Assembly: GCA_030847615.1 (NCBI GenBank)
Contig: JAUMIR010000004.1
Span: 78,275,001-78,339,000, forward strand
Reading direction: 5' to 3'
DNA from: Gambelia wislizenii
Lineage: Eukaryota > Chordata > Lepidosauria > Squamata > Crotaphytidae
DNA length: 64,000 nt
Shown here: positions 22,559 to 33,572 of the stretch, piece after piece
Position numbering within the stretch: position 1 is the stretch's first letter
Layout of the letters: the number at the start of each line of letters is the position of its first letter
Made by a program: the position numbers and the translations under genes
The notes under the pieces: generated by a model
Told to the model about the DNA's origin: nothing
What the model saw: the letters and a program-made list of their open reading frames with translations, nothing else
Databases searched by the model: none

Positions 22559-22958
22559 TTTGACATTGATCTGTCAATACCAAGAACTACAAGTACATCA
22601 ACAGGAAGGAAGGACACTTGGTGGGAAGAACAAAAGCACAGTGTCATAACATGGGGAGCCAACATGTGAGCTCCCTTAGTAAGTGTCTGATTCACTCACA
22701 GAGTTTTTGATTTGGACAAGTTCTATTTGCACATTGGAGGACTAATTCAAAGTAACTAATTACATTTGTTTTATATTCTGTTCACTCCTAAAATGTTTGA
22801 CCTTGTTGCTTGTGGAACTGGATGAAACTTCTAAATATCTGCTCCACAAGCATCCCACAGTTCTTTCTCTGGGTTTTTCTTTGTGAAATGTTGAGCAAAA
22901 CCCAAAAAAGTTCAAGCCCACCTTTCAAAAAGAATATAAAGTACCCCCACTTAATGTG
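22559..22958. other. No recognisable feature
   Basis: Non-coding sequence between the CR1 fragment and the Penelope element. Confidence 0.35.
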
Positions 22959-23554
22959 AAGTCGAAGGCTTTCACGGCCGCATCCATAGATTTTCCTTGG
23001 TTTTTTTCCGGGCTGTGAGGCTGTGTTCTGGAATAGTTTCTTTCTGACCTTTTGCTCTGACCATTCCATGTTATTTAAGTTGAAGTTGAAAATGTTATTT
23101 AAAAACACAGAAATTCTGGACCAGGCCAACAACTATCATGTCAGAATGCACAGAGAAGCTATTGAAATGCACAAACACCTGGACAACTTCAACAGGAAAG
23201 AAGAAACCTTAAAAGTAAACAAAATCTGGCCCCCAGTTTTGAAATACAATAGAATTAAAGCTCAACACTTACAAAGGAATTCCACCCAGGGACATGGGGA
23301 TTCCCAGCAGATAATGGCCCATCAACCAATCATCAGCCAAACAGACACTAATGAGCCTTGCATTTCTCTACTCAGAAACTAACCATTCAATTACACAACT
23401 TTACATATACTCCCCTACAGGGGTTCACAGCATATAAACCCCAGACACACTCCTACCCAACCATTCTCTGAGGATGCCAGCCACAGATGCAGGCAAAAGG
23501 TCAGAAAAAAACTATTCCAGAACACGGCCCCACAGCCTGAAAAAAACCCAAGGC
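22959..23554 (+). mobile_element. Penelope-like element, truncated, with inverted terminal pLTR pieces
   Basis: The plus-strand open frame at 23023-23382 contains EILDQANNYHVRMHREAIEM, NFNRKEETLKVNKIWPPVL. This resembles the C-terminal linker and endonuclease-flanking region of Penelope retroelements. Left (about 22997-23053) and right (about 23495-23554) segments are inverted copies, sharing AACTATTCCAGAACAC and GGTCAGAAA. This is the arrangement known for Penelope pLTRs. The left edge carries GTCGAAGGCTTTCACGGCCG, a frequent pLTR sequence. The reverse transcriptase is absent, so this is a 5'-truncated dead copy. Confidence 0.8.
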
Positions 23555-23689
23555 CCACTTATATTATTAAATGAAATTTATAAGAAACAATGGCAACTAG
23601 TTTTTGGTGAAGTGTGTGCACAGACCTATGGATGCTTTGCACACTGAAAGTGACTGTAGCATGGAATGTTACATGACCCTATGAGTGAC

Positions 23690-23830
23690 TGACCAAAAAA
23701 GGGGTGCAGAAAAGGACAACCAAAATGATCAAGGACTGCAACACTTCGCCTGTGAAGAAAAGTTAAAACATTTTGAGGTGTTTCATTTAGTTTAAACAAG
23801 GCATGAATAAGTGAAAACATGTGGCCCTCC
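23690..23830 (+). mobile_element. Old CR1-like fragment
   Basis: GGTGCAGAAAAGGACAACCA and AATGATCAAGGACTGCAACA resemble the RVQRRATKMVKGLE segment of the CR1 copies at 32.6 and 43.5 kb, heavily diverged. Downstream CR1 sequence is not recognisable. Confidence 0.4.
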
Positions 23831-25675
23831 AGATGTTCCTGGAGTTAGCGTAAAGAAGAAGTAGGGAGGCAATCCAGTATAACAACAGCAGCATATATGA
23901 GTTAAGTATAAGTCATTCAAGTGTACTATTTCCCTTCATTGGCAAGACTTTGATGTTTGGGTAGCTTCAGGTTTCTTCTGAAATCTTCTGTATCTCTGAA
24001 GAAGAGAAGCACAGGCCAGGCTTCCTCCCCTGCATTCTCTCCCATCTCCCTAGTAACCATCCTGTGCTCACTCCCATAGTGTAACCCATTCCAAATGGCT
24101 CTCCCAATAAGGTTCACCAGTTATCAAGTCTGTAGGGCTCAGAACTATATTTTTAGCAAGAACAAACACTGTGTACTACCCTTGAGTCAGGGTTCAAGGA
24201 CAGGGAATGTGTACCACCCCATGTTGCTGTGCTACAACTCCTACCATCCTGGCTGTGCAGTGTTGGATTGTTGAGAGTGTTTCTTGAACAAAACTGAAGG
24301 CCATGTGGTTTTCATTTTTGGTGCAGCACATGCTTGATCTTCTTTCCGGCCTGTACACAACAGGCTGTCTTGAAAGACACTACATATGGCAGAATTAGCT
24401 AACAAATTTAATGCTGCAAAGCCTGTGGCAGGGGGGTAGGGAAGCAGAGAATATCAACCTAATTGCTGAAGTCCTTGTCAAACTTTAAACTTCTGTATAT
24501 AAGGCATTTCTTAGACTTCCTTTGCTGAAATTTGTATGGATTTGACGTGGATCAGGATCATTCTCAAACCGACCTCTCCTATGCTACCAAGTTGAATATC
24601 AATCTGTTGAGGTGTTTTCTGAGGCTAATCCATGGAACCAACTGCCCCTCTCCCATTTCTGGTTTTTAATGCTAGGATGCAATTCATCTGACCTTTCCTT
24701 GATATGAGGCCTCAGTTTGGACCCTGCAATTTTCTTTAGGTGGGAGGGGGTAAAAACATCAAATGTGTTTATAATCCGGTTCAGTGAAATCAGAGGTGTT
24801 GTCTAAACAGCGAAAATATGCCTCATGGAATGTGAAGAGAATGCTGTATGTTTTAATGGGATTCCGCATCATTTCACCATATTGTAAAGGAGCCCCCCCC
24901 GAATGCTATATACTCGTTTGCGGCTTTTCCTGTATTTTTTGGAAAATCAGTGAGGGGAATGTGCATTCCTGTTCATTGGGACAAGGAGCTACATTCATTT
25001 GCTTTCCCAATATGAGCAGATGATTAGTTGGACGAGCACAGGGGCGGAGCTTCCTAACAAGGCGAGCACTTGGAACCTCCATGTGGGATTTTCGCCTTAG
25101 CACGTGTACGTGTGTGCCAAGGTGATAAAACGGGGTGTTGTATTTCCCCCCCTTTTTTTTTTAAGGTGAAATATCACTCCAGTGCACATTGGATATAGTT
25201 TTTTTTAAAATGTTCAGTGGTGGCAAATTGAGGTAAGTAAAAAAGCGAATAATTCACTTGTGGCTGCCATCTGGAATCGCAGGCATGCCTGTTTGCCAGC
25301 AGACGTGGATAGCTTCACATGCCTGCAATCTGCAAAAAAAATCCATTAAGACAAATAGCAGCTTCTGTGAAGTGCCATTACTTCAGAGCAATCCGGGTGT
25401 TTTTTCTTCTCTTCTTCTTCTTCTTCTTCTTTTTTTTTTTTTTGCCTTGTATAGACAAGCCTTCAGTTTTCATTTTTAGAAGAATCAAGAATCTGTCTGT
25501 TGGGAATACTTTAGTTGTAGATTCCTGCTGTGTCAGGGGCTGAACTTGATAACTTGGGGCCACGGCTGACTCTAGGTTTTTCTGTGATTTTAGCCCTCAT
25601 GGCTGCCAAATTATATTTCTAAGTGTGCAGGCAATGTTTCCTGGAATTTTAAAAGCCAGAGAAGAGGCTGGTAGC
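23831..25675. other. Unannotated; simple repeats and one tract
   Basis: No gene recognised. There is a pyrimidine microsatellite at 25405-25443, a (TTC)n run followed by poly(T), and a (C)n run at 24893-24900. Stretches near 25025-25140 are richer in CG than their surroundings. A foldback relic (GCTACAACTCCTACCATCCT) is at about 24229. Confidence 0.4.
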
Positions 25676-25768
25676 ACAATCCTGTATGTGCAGGGGGTTG
25701 GACTGGATGGCCCTCGTGGTCTCTTCCAACTCTACAATTCTATGATTCTATGATTCTATGATTCTATG
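25676..25768 (+). mobile_element. CR1 LINE 3' terminus
   Basis: Only the CR1 3' end is present: GTGCAGGGGGTTGGACTGGA, GGCCCTCGTGGTCTCTTCC, and several ATTCTATG octamers, the CR1 hallmark tail. 5'-truncated to about 90 bases. Confidence 0.9.
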
Positions 25769-26302
25769 ACTCAGCTCCCAGCAGTCGTAGCTAGCCTAGC
25801 CAATAGGGAGGAATGCTACAGTCAGAGTAACATCTAGCGGGCTGCATGTTGCAGAAGTGAAAAGGAATTTTAGTAAGCTAGCACTCATCAGAAGCTTCAG
25901 GCACTCTAGAATAAAGAAAGACCGGTTGAATTACCTAGCTATCTTGTCCACTGAATGTACATTTGCAAGAAAAATTTTTGGGGTGGGGGCGGGGGAGAGG
26001 CTAATTCATGAAAAATAAAGCTTTCAAGTTAATTGGCCTAATATTAGCATAAGATTCATGATGCTAATTAGCATAAGAAAACCCAAGTCACTGACACGCT
26101 AATCATTTTATTAATGACCCAAACATTACACAACAGCAAACTTGTAAGACTCTCAGGATGGGTTTTATAATTAAACAAAAGTAATGATGTCTGGAATTTT
26201 TCAGCCAAAAAAAAAAAAAAAGAAGGATATTTTAATAATTTAATACTCTGTAAGTATGGGATGTGTGACTGTGGGGTCAGCGTGGGATGAGGATCTACAG
26301 TA
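25769..26302. other. No recognisable feature
   Basis: Non-coding; poly(A) run at 26207-26221. A short near-repeat (ATTAGCATAAGATTCATGAT and AATTAGCATAAGAAAA) occurs near 26045. Confidence 0.35.
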
Positions 26303-26505
26303 CAAGGCTGTTGTTGTGTGCCTTCAAGTCATTTTTGACTTATGGTGACCCAGAGGTGAATCTGTCCTGGGGATTTCTGAGGCTGAGAGTACGTGACTTG
26401 CCCAAGGTCATCCAGTGGGTTTTCATGGCCAAGTGGGCATTTGAACCCTGGTTCCCAGAGTCATAGTCCAACACTCAAACCACTACACCATGCTGGCTCC
26501 TAATT
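26303..26505 (-). mobile_element. tRNA-derived SINE, minus strand
   Basis: Read on the minus strand it starts GAGCCAGCATGGTGTAGTGG, with a tRNA-like A-box region (TAGTGGTTTGAGTGTTGGAC). A B-box-like GGTTCAAATGCC follows, then the family's GGATGACCTTGGGCAAGTC body and a CACCATAAGTCAAAAATGAC / TTGAAGGCACACAACAACAG end. Same family as 27102-27330, 31843-32046 and 60295-60538. Confidence 0.85.
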
Positions 26506-27101
26506 CAAGGGTGCAATGGGTCCCCCCCCCCAACCACATGCTTTGGCCCTTTATACTGCTATTGCTCCCTTTCCCAGCTCTTCCCAAGTCTAGACTTATT
26601 TTAAAGTCATCCTCCTAGCTGAAATAAATCTAAGGAGAAGGTGGATCTTGCCCTGGTTTATGAAGCCTGTCTGAGTAAGTTGTTAGTCCTGGATATGAAT
26701 GTTGGAGACAATACAAGATGTAAATGAAAAACATATACGGGCTTTCTAACCACATTAGAAGGGTTACTCCTTGCCTGTCAGGCTCAATAAATCCTCTGCT
26801 TCAGACTTTGACAAAGCAGCTGTTGCTATGCCAAGCTCCTCCTCTCTTCTCCCATAATACCACCTATTGGAACCTGACCACTCTCTGCCTCCCTTGAATT
26901 ATACTACTTGCCACTCTGCTGTGTCAAGAACTTGACCCAAGATCTATTCTCTCCAATATTTCACAGATGAAAATAGGGTGACTGTTGTAAGACTGTAAGA
27001 GCAAGAGACATGCTGGGCCAGACCAATTGCCTATCCAGTCCAGCGTTCTGTTTCCAGAATAACCATTCAGATGCATGTGAGAAGCCCCCAAACAGGACAT
27101 A
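26506..27101. other. Mostly unannotated
   Basis: The segment 26996-27100 (GCTGGGCCAGACCAATTGCC, CAGTCCAGCGTTCTGTTTCC) looks like a fragment of an old interspersed repeat; I cannot name it. No gene. Confidence 0.35.
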
Positions 27102-27330
27102 TTCTCATGGCTGTGTGCCTTTAAATTGTTTCTGGCTTATGGCGATTCAAAAATGCACCTATCATGGGGTTTTCTTGGTAAGATTTGTTCAGAGGGGGTT
27201 TGCCATTGCCTTCCTTTGAGGCTGAAAGAGTGTGACTTGCTCAAGGTCACCCAGTAGGTTTCCATGGTCAAGTGGGGATTTGAATCCTGGTCTCCAACAC
27301 TCAAACTGCTACACCACACTGGCTAAGGAT
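27102..27330 (-). mobile_element. tRNA-derived SINE, minus strand
   Basis: Minus-strand reading gives CCAGTGTGGTGTAGCAGTTT, the GATTCAAATCCCC B-box-like block, and GGTGACCTTGAGCAAGTCAC. CCTCTGAACAAATCTTACCA and a CGCCATAAGCCAGAAACAAT / AAAGGCACACAGCC end follow. The A-box region is damaged. Confidence 0.85.
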
Positions 27331-27417
27331 ATGAATGCAGTGAAATCCCACCATTCGTATACCTGGACAACTGATATTGAGAGATATGCTGCCTTTGAAA
27401 CTAGAAATGATAACAGA

Positions 27418-28038
27418 GGAGATTTTCACACGGGGCCAAAATGCCCCGTTACTGCCCCGCTACCTCCTCTCCCATTCCTGCCACGGAATAACATAAATCT
27501 TTCACACACTCACCTTAATTCCGCAGCAGGAACGGGCTCCCCCTCCCCTTGCTGTCTGGCTGTAAATGCAGCCGTTGTAAGGCTGCTTTTACGACCAGCT
27601 GTCTGAAACGTTATCACGTTATCACGTGATAACACCGGACGGTAAATTTAAAAAATAAAACTCCCCCAAACATAAAATCAGTTCACCAAGCACAAAAACA
27701 CTCTTTAAATCACATAATCAAAACAGGGAGGGTAAAATAAAGGGTGCCACTTACCTGGATGTCCAGATCGTACCAGGAAGTGCTCGGAATGGACCTCCCC
27801 TCTGTGGCTGTCATTTTGGAACAGGAACGGGGCTCCTGTTCGCACACCCGTGATTTCATTATAACAACGGAACGGGAGGTCTATTCACGATGAAAAATCG
27901 TTATTACATTGTTCTGGAACAGTCACGGGAGTAGGATGGATGCAGGACAGAACGGGGTCAGCGTCGTCCGAAAGGGAAAACCTTTCCCGACCCTGTTCTG
28001 TTCCTGCCACGGGATATATAGCCCGTGTGAAAATCTCC
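27418..28038. mobile_element. Non-autonomous DNA transposon with GGAGATTTTCACAC termini
   Basis: The ends GGAGATTTTCACACGGG (27418) and CCCGTGTGAAAATCTCC (ending 28038) are exact 17-base inverted copies. The 621-base body is CG-rich compared with its surroundings and contains a perfect 16-base palindrome GTTATCACGTGATAAC (27618-27633). A TACCTGGATGTCCAGATCG / CAGGAAGTGCTCGG segment recurs in diverged form near 36675-36710. The shorter element at 31137-31467 has the same termini. No transposase. I cannot assign a superfamily: the flanking bases AGA and ATA give no clear target duplication. Confidence 0.8.
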
Positions 28039-28299
28039 ATAGCCACTGGTAGCTGTCTCTTCATAAATCTCTGTTTAAAGCTTTCCAAGTGTGTGGTCCT
28101 CACAACTACTTTTAGTACTAAGTTCCATAGCTGAATTCTGTGCAAAGTATAGTATTATTTATCCAGACCAGCCTTGACCTCCTACACTTGATGTCCTCTG
28201 GCATAGCAAACTGGATGAAGAAAATATAGACCAAAACAGCTGGAGACCACTATGTTAGGGAAATCCCAGACAATCCTTGAATGCTGATGTTTAGTACTA

Positions 28300-28529
28300 C
28301 AGTTGTCCCTCCACATTCACAGATTTGGCATTCATGGTTTTAAGTATTCACGGTTTGAAAATATTCTTTAAAAAATAATAATCCAAAAAGCAAACCTTGA
28401 TTTTGCCATCTTATATAAGGGACACCATTTTGCTACGTCACTGCATATAATGGGACTTGAGTATTCACGGATTTGGGTATTCACGGGAGGTCCTGGAACC
28501 AAACCCCAGTGAATGTGAAGGGACAACTG
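28300..28529. mobile_element. 230-bp Tc1/mariner-type MITE (Tigger-like), copy B
   Basis: Same element as 6915-7144, same length, with CAGTTGTCCCTCC and GAAGGGACAACTG ends and TA on both sides. The interior retains GTATTCACGG blocks where copy A has GTATTCACAG. Copy B is the less decayed of the two at CG sites. Confidence 0.9.
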
Positions 28530-29164
28530 TATACCTGTTTTTTAATGCAATCTCTGCCTGATAATACCTGTATCTCATCTGCTGTAGCACATTAGTTAAT
28601 TAGATGAAAGATACATTTTAAAGATGCCTCTTAAAGTCCAAAGCTGATTGTGTTCAGTCAACCAAAGACCTTATTGTAATGGGCTGCCAATTAAATGATC
28701 TGAATTGTTTCTCTGCATTTGAATGAATAGAAGGGGAACAATTTGGCATCCAGATAGATTCATAATAGCCCAAAATTCTAATTCCAGCATTCATCTAAAT
28801 GGACAATCATTACACTTGAGTTTTCAGATCTGAAAATAATAACAGAAGTTATATATCCTTAAAACAGCTCTGCAAGGGAGACCCGTATTAGACCTACATT
28901 GGCAACAGTGGCTGAGGCAGAGACTGGCTTGTCCAATATGAGTTGGAAAAGACACTCTGAGATGAGATTAGAATGAGAGACGTCCTTGTCCACAACCCAT
29001 GCTCTTTTGCAGAATTCATTTCCTGTTTCTGTGCCTGCTATCAGAACAATGAATAATGCAAATAATGCCCCCCCCCAAGGTGTAACATCTCTAGAAACTG
29101 CTAGAGGAAGAAAGGATAGTAGAATAGCTTCAATGAAGAAAGACAACAGGAACAATTAAAGGAA
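28530..29164. other. No recognisable feature
   Basis: Non-coding. A 98-codon minus open frame (29155-28859) shows no domain. Confidence 0.35.
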
Positions 29165-29395
29165 GCTCCTTAGGTGGCACAGTGGTTAAATGCCAGTACT
29201 ACTGCCACAATGTTGTGAGTTCAATCCTACAGGGCTTCAAGGTTGACTCAGCCTTCCATCCTTCCATAGGTTGGTAAAATGAGTACCCAGCTTGTTGGGG
29301 GCAATTAGCTAACACATTATAAACTGCTTAGGGAGTGCATTGGGCTGATAAGTGGTATACAAATATAAATGCTATTGCTATTGCTTAGTTGGCCC
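29165..29395 (+). mobile_element. tRNA-derived SINE (second family)
   Basis: The head resembles a tRNA (GGTGGCACAGTGGTTAAATG as A-box region, GAGTTCAATCC as B box). The body contains CAAGGTTGACTCAGCCTTCC and GGTAAAATGAGTACCCAGCT. The 3' part has ATAAACTGCTTAGGGAGTGC and an end with short GCTATTGCTATTGCT repeats. It differs in body and tail from the other tRNA-SINE family in this window. Confidence 0.8.
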
Positions 29396-29591
29396 AAATA
29401 GTCTAAAGGCACCAGATCCCATCTGATCTTGGAAGCTAAACAGGGTCAGCTCTCATTAGTACTTGGATGGGAGTACCAGGTGCTGTAGGCTATACTTCAG
29501 AGGAAGGAATTGGTAAAATATCTCTGAATATTCCTTTCCTAAGAAAAGCCAAAGAAATTCATAGGATTGCCGTAAGTCAACAGACGACTCG
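29396..29591 (+). mobile_element. 5S-rRNA-derived SINE
   Basis: The head matches vertebrate 5S rRNA over its internal promoter region: CATCTGATCTTGGAAGCTAA, CAGGGTCAG, AGTACTTGGATGGGAGTACC, GGTGCTGTAGGCTAT. The body continues with TTCAGAGGAAGGAATTGGTA, GAAATTCATAGGATTGCCGT and GTCAACAGACGACT. The 5S-like A box and C box are diverged. It is a SINE copy rather than a 5S gene, because the 5S 5' end is missing and a SINE body is attached. Confidence 0.85.
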
Positions 29592-29812
29592 GGCTGCTGA
29601 CACACTGCAGAAATATTGCAGTTTGACACTTTTTAACTATCATGGCTGCATCCTACGGAATCCTGGGATTTGTAGTTTGTTGTGACACTAGAGCTCTCTG
29701 TCAGAAAAGGCTAAATATCTCACAAAACTACAAATTCCAGAATTCCATCGCATTGAGCCATGGCAGTTAAAACGGTGTCCAACTGCATTATTTCTGCAAT
29801 GTGTCAGCAGCC
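29592..29812. mobile_element. hAT-like MITE (GGCTGCTGACACA termini), copy B
   Basis: GGCTGCTGACACACTGCAGA at the left and TCTGCAATGTGTCAGCAGCC at the right, with paired inner arms GGATTTGTAGTTTGT and ACAAAACTACAAATTCC. Same family as 16560-16754. It abuts the 5S-SINE directly. Confidence 0.85.
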
Positions 29813-31136
29813 TTGGACATACATACCTCCCTTCTTATACTAACAGTTGTATACGTTTCCTCCATCTGTGCTACCATTACCTATTATGATTGTCATTGGC
29901 TCTCTCCCTCTCCTTAGGCAGACAGGAGATGGTTTGGATTGGAAATGCATGTGAAGCACCCCCCACTTTGTCCTTAGTACAATTAAGCTACAGAGATCCT
30001 AGCAAGTGCATTATAACTGTATTTTGATTTGTGAAGGGTGCTCAGTGAAAACTGCCCCCTGCAACCATTCTTATATTAAGAACGAATCTGCCCCTTTCTC
30101 TCCTTTGTCCCCAAATGACAGCAAACCACTCATAGTTCCTTTATCTAGTAAGCATTTTGTAGTCAGTTGGTTGATTTGCACATATGGTACACCGTGCAGA
30201 AGCCTTTTTGAAAGCATAAGGCCCTAGAATAGAGCTCTCAGTGGAATTTTGGCAACCAGCACGTCTAACAGATTATTTTTAAAAATAGGCTGGGGAAAAA
30301 TGCCCCCAGTGACAGCTGGAAGCCTGCTCTAAATTGGGATTAAAATGGATTTTGCTTTGTATAACATTTAGCCTAAAACAAATGGCACCACTAATGACAT
30401 TAGCATGGCCAACAGCTTCTGCTTATTAGGCAGCTCTGTGACTTGGGCACTGCAAGGAATCCCTCCAGGGCTTAATAAGGCTTATTGGCCTCATGTTATT
30501 ACTGTAACAGCATGGCTCCTTGAGCTCCAAGCCAAAGAGATCAGAGAACAAAAAATGATTCGAAGCTCAGCAAGAAGATGACAAAAACAAACTTATTTAA
30601 TTTGTTTTAAATTTGGTTCTATGTGCGACCTTGGGCCAGCCACTTAATTTCATTGGCTCGCCATCTTTTAAGATGGGCATGAATTATAGTTCCTTGGCCT
30701 GTTTGGCTTATAAGGCTTTAGGGCAAGGATTGTTTCTCACTGGAGCTGAACTAAGCATTAAGAGCAAAGTTCAGAATCATCAAAACTAGCAATTTAGATT
30801 GCCTTAATCTGGGTACAGTCTTCCTGATTTGAATAGTCTGCTGGAAAACCTCTGGCTGTTGCTTAATGAACTAAAAGGCCAAGAGATTATGGAATATGTT
30901 GAGCTGAAGAACTGGTAAAGCAAAAATCCAGGGCTGGCCCAAGACATTTTACTGCCTGAAGTATAGCAGCCAATGATGACTCTCCCCCACCCAGGTTATT
31001 TTGACAGGTGAGACAGAAATCCCACAAAAGCTTCTCCTGGTAGTTTTTAAAAAAATAAAAATAAATAACAGTTTGCTGCCCTTTAACAACATTCCAAATC
31101 TGCTTTACTTTGCCTAATGTAAGCCAACAAATCTGT
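29813..31136. other. No recognisable feature
   Basis: Non-coding sequence with no repeat family or open frame that I can support. Confidence 0.35.
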
Positions 31137-31467
31137 GGAGATTTTCACACAGGGAAAATATTCCCCGGAGAAATTGGGACAGAAAGATTTCTTTACCGGA
31201 AGCAGTGCTGTGGTTTGCACGCCCATTTGCCTCTCCCGATATGTCGTCATCGTCACGCTGGATTATTTTTTCCCTCTTTTAGAATATTTTATTAACGGCG
31301 AACTCCCGTTAGTAAAATATTCCGGAAGAGGGAAGAAATAACCCAGCATGATGACGACGGCATATCGGGAGAGGCAAATAGGCGTTCGAACCGCGGCACT
31401 GCTTCTGGTAAAGAAATCTTTCTGTCCCGATTTCTCCGGGGAATATTTTCCCTGTGTGAAAATCTCC
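31137..31467. mobile_element. 331-bp near-complete foldback element (GGAGATTTTCACAC termini)
   Basis: The whole block is a long inverted repeat. GGAGATTTTCACACAGGGAA at the left is mirrored by the right end finishing at 31467. The arms stay paired through TGGGACAGAAAGATTTCTTT, CTCTCCCGATATGTCGTCAT and GAATATTTTATTAACGG, leaving a spacer of about ten bases near 31301-31310. Flanking TGT on both sides could be a 3-bp target duplication. It shares terminal sequence with 27418-28038. The open frames on either strand are mirror images created by the symmetry, not genes. Confidence 0.9.
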
Positions 31468-31842
31468 TGTGTTTTGACCTTGCAGTCACATTTCATCCAG
31501 TTTTTAGCACACTCAAGATTATCTGTGCAATAATTACAATGATGTTTTATACTATTTAACAGGCACAACACAAATTTAGGTCAGAGGCATATAACATTCC
31601 AAGCTGACATCCTCAAAAGGGCTGCAACTCACAAAGCTGTCAAGGTGTACTTTTAAACTCTCAGTATTATTCACTAAATAGCAAAGCCTTGTTTGTTCTC
31701 TGATTTGTACCAGCTCTATACACAATGGGGAACATTCTCTACTGAGCAGGGTATTTCACACATATAGCAGTCTTAGGATCATAGAATGGGTTTGGGATAG
31801 TTCGTATAAATATTATGAACCCAACACTGTATCACTTGGCAG

Positions 31843-32046
31843 AGCCAGCTTGGCCTAGTTGTTTTGAGTGTTGGGCTAGAATTCTAGGAGATCAAGGTTC
31901 AAATCCCACCTTGGCCATTGAAATCCACTGGGTGACCTTGGGAAAATTGCACCCTCTCAGCTGAAGAGGAAGGCAATGACAAACCCCCACTTAGAAAACC
32001 CTGTGATAGGTTTACCTTAAGGTCTCCATAAGTCAGAAATGCAGTG
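31843..32046 (+). mobile_element. tRNA-derived SINE
   Basis: GAGCCAGCTTGGCCTAGTTG head, AGGTTCAAATCCCACC B-box-like block, GGGTGACCTTGGGAAAATTG body, and TCTCCATAAGTCAGAAATG end. The tail merges directly into the CR1 that follows. Confidence 0.85.
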
Positions 32047-32047
32047 G

Positions 32048-33069
32048 CTCCTCTTCGTCTTGGAAAGATGTGACCAGTGGGGTGCCACAGGGTTCTGTCC
32101 TGGGCCCAGTGCTATTCAACATCTTTATCAATGACTTAGATGAGGGAATTAGGGGCATACTTATCAAATTTGCAGATGACACCAAATTGGGAGGAGTAGC
32201 TAATACCCTAGAGGACAGGATCAAAATTCAGAATGACCTGGATAGACTGGAGAGCTGGGCCAAAGCTAACAAAATGAAATTCAATACGGAGAAATGTAAA
32301 GTACTGCATTTAGGGCGGAAAAATGAAATGCATAAATATAGGATGGGAGAGACCTGGCTGAATGAGACTATGTGCGAAAGGGATCTAGGAGTCCTAGTAG
32401 ACCACAAGTTGAACATGAGCCAACAGTGTGATGCGGCAGCTAAAAAGGCCAATGCAATTTTGGGCTGTATCAATAGAAGTATAGTGTCTAGATCAAGGGA
32501 AGTAATAGTGCCACTCTATTCTGCCTTGGTCAGACCTCACTTAGAATACTGTGTCCAGTTCTGGGCACCACAATTCAGAAAGGATATTGACAAATTGGAG
32601 CGTGTCCAGAGAAGGGCAACTAAAATGGTGAAAGGTCTGGAAACCATGCCTTATGAGGAGAGACTTAGGGAGCTGGGTATGTTTAGCCTGGAAAAAAGAC
32701 GGTTTAGAGGCGATATGATAGCCCTGTTTAAGTATTTGAAGGGATGTCACGCTGAGGATGGAGCAGGCTTGTTTTCTGCTGCTCCAGAGACTGGAACACG
32801 GAGCAATGGGTGCAAGCTCCAGGAACAGAGATTCCACCTCAACATGAGGAGGAACTTTTTGACAGTCAGAGCTGTTCGGCAGTGGAACACACTCCCTCGG
32901 AGCGTGGTGGGGTCTCCTTCCTTGGAGGTCTTTAAACAGAGGCTGGATGGCCATCTGTCGGGGATGCTTTGATTGTGATTTCCTGCGTGGCAGGGGGTTG
33001 GACTGGATGGCCCTCGTGGTCTCTTCCAACTCTGCAATTCTATGATTCTATGATTCTATGATTCTATGA
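32048..33069 (+). mobile_element. CR1 LINE, RT C-terminal half to 3' tail (best preserved copy)
   Basis: A single 300-codon frame (32070-32972) encodes the CR1 ORF2 from the RT palm onward. GVPQGSVLGPVLFNIFINDL is followed by LIKFADDTKLGG, holding the catalytic FADD (RT motif C). Then come KCKVLHLG, ERDLGVLVDHKLNMSQQCDA, the [20 protein letters not shown] block and a C-terminal RQWNTLPRSV / EVFKQRLDGHLSGML. The 3' end has GGTTGGACTGGATGGCCCTC and three to four ATTCTATG octamers. The fingers domain and endonuclease are lost by 5' truncation. The open frame and high similarity to the family suggest a relatively young copy. It begins right at the end of a SINE. Confidence 0.95.
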
Positions 33070-33572
33070 ACAACAAGAAGTATCACTTGACATATAGGAG
33101 CAATCATGGGTTGCCTTCCAAAGCTTCCAAAGAATTGTTTTGCCCAGTCCAATTCCCAAGTTGGAATTGGCTGGACAATTCAGAGACTGTTTTACCAGAT
33201 CGGTTTCCTCATGAGGAAGAAATATTGGAGAGATCTGTAATACCCATTTATTGATTAATATACAAATCGGGGATTCTGAGCAGACAGGCAGTCAAGCAGT
33301 GTTAGTTATCACATAATATCACTCTTGCAAGAGTAATATAGTGGTCTAAGGTTACTTATAGCCAGCAAATGTCACACACTCATGCTCTGTGTGGTTGATA
33401 TTCCAGGGCCTCAGAATCTCAGCTGTCTAAGGGCCAAACCATACATTATGTTTGCTATTCTACATGATTGCTATTCTCACATCTGGTTTTTAAAATTTCA
33501 ACTATTAGGCTAACTGGTTAGGATTGAGACAGTGGCACACCCATAAAATGAAGTGAACCTCCCTTCCCTTTG
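33070..33572. other. No recognisable feature
   Basis: Non-coding sequence between CR1 and a MITE. Confidence 0.35.

Noticed and set aside
29396..29480. Functional 5S rRNA gene
   Set aside because: The 5S-like part is truncated and diverged and is fused to a SINE body.
31263..31571. 102-codon minus-strand open frame as a gene
   Set aside because: It lies in a foldback element and mirrors the plus-strand frame at 31135-31341; similarity between the two comes from the inverted repeat.
32541..33029. 162-codon minus-strand open frame opposite CR1
   Set aside because: Antisense shadow of CR1 ORF2, seen also opposite other CR1 copies.
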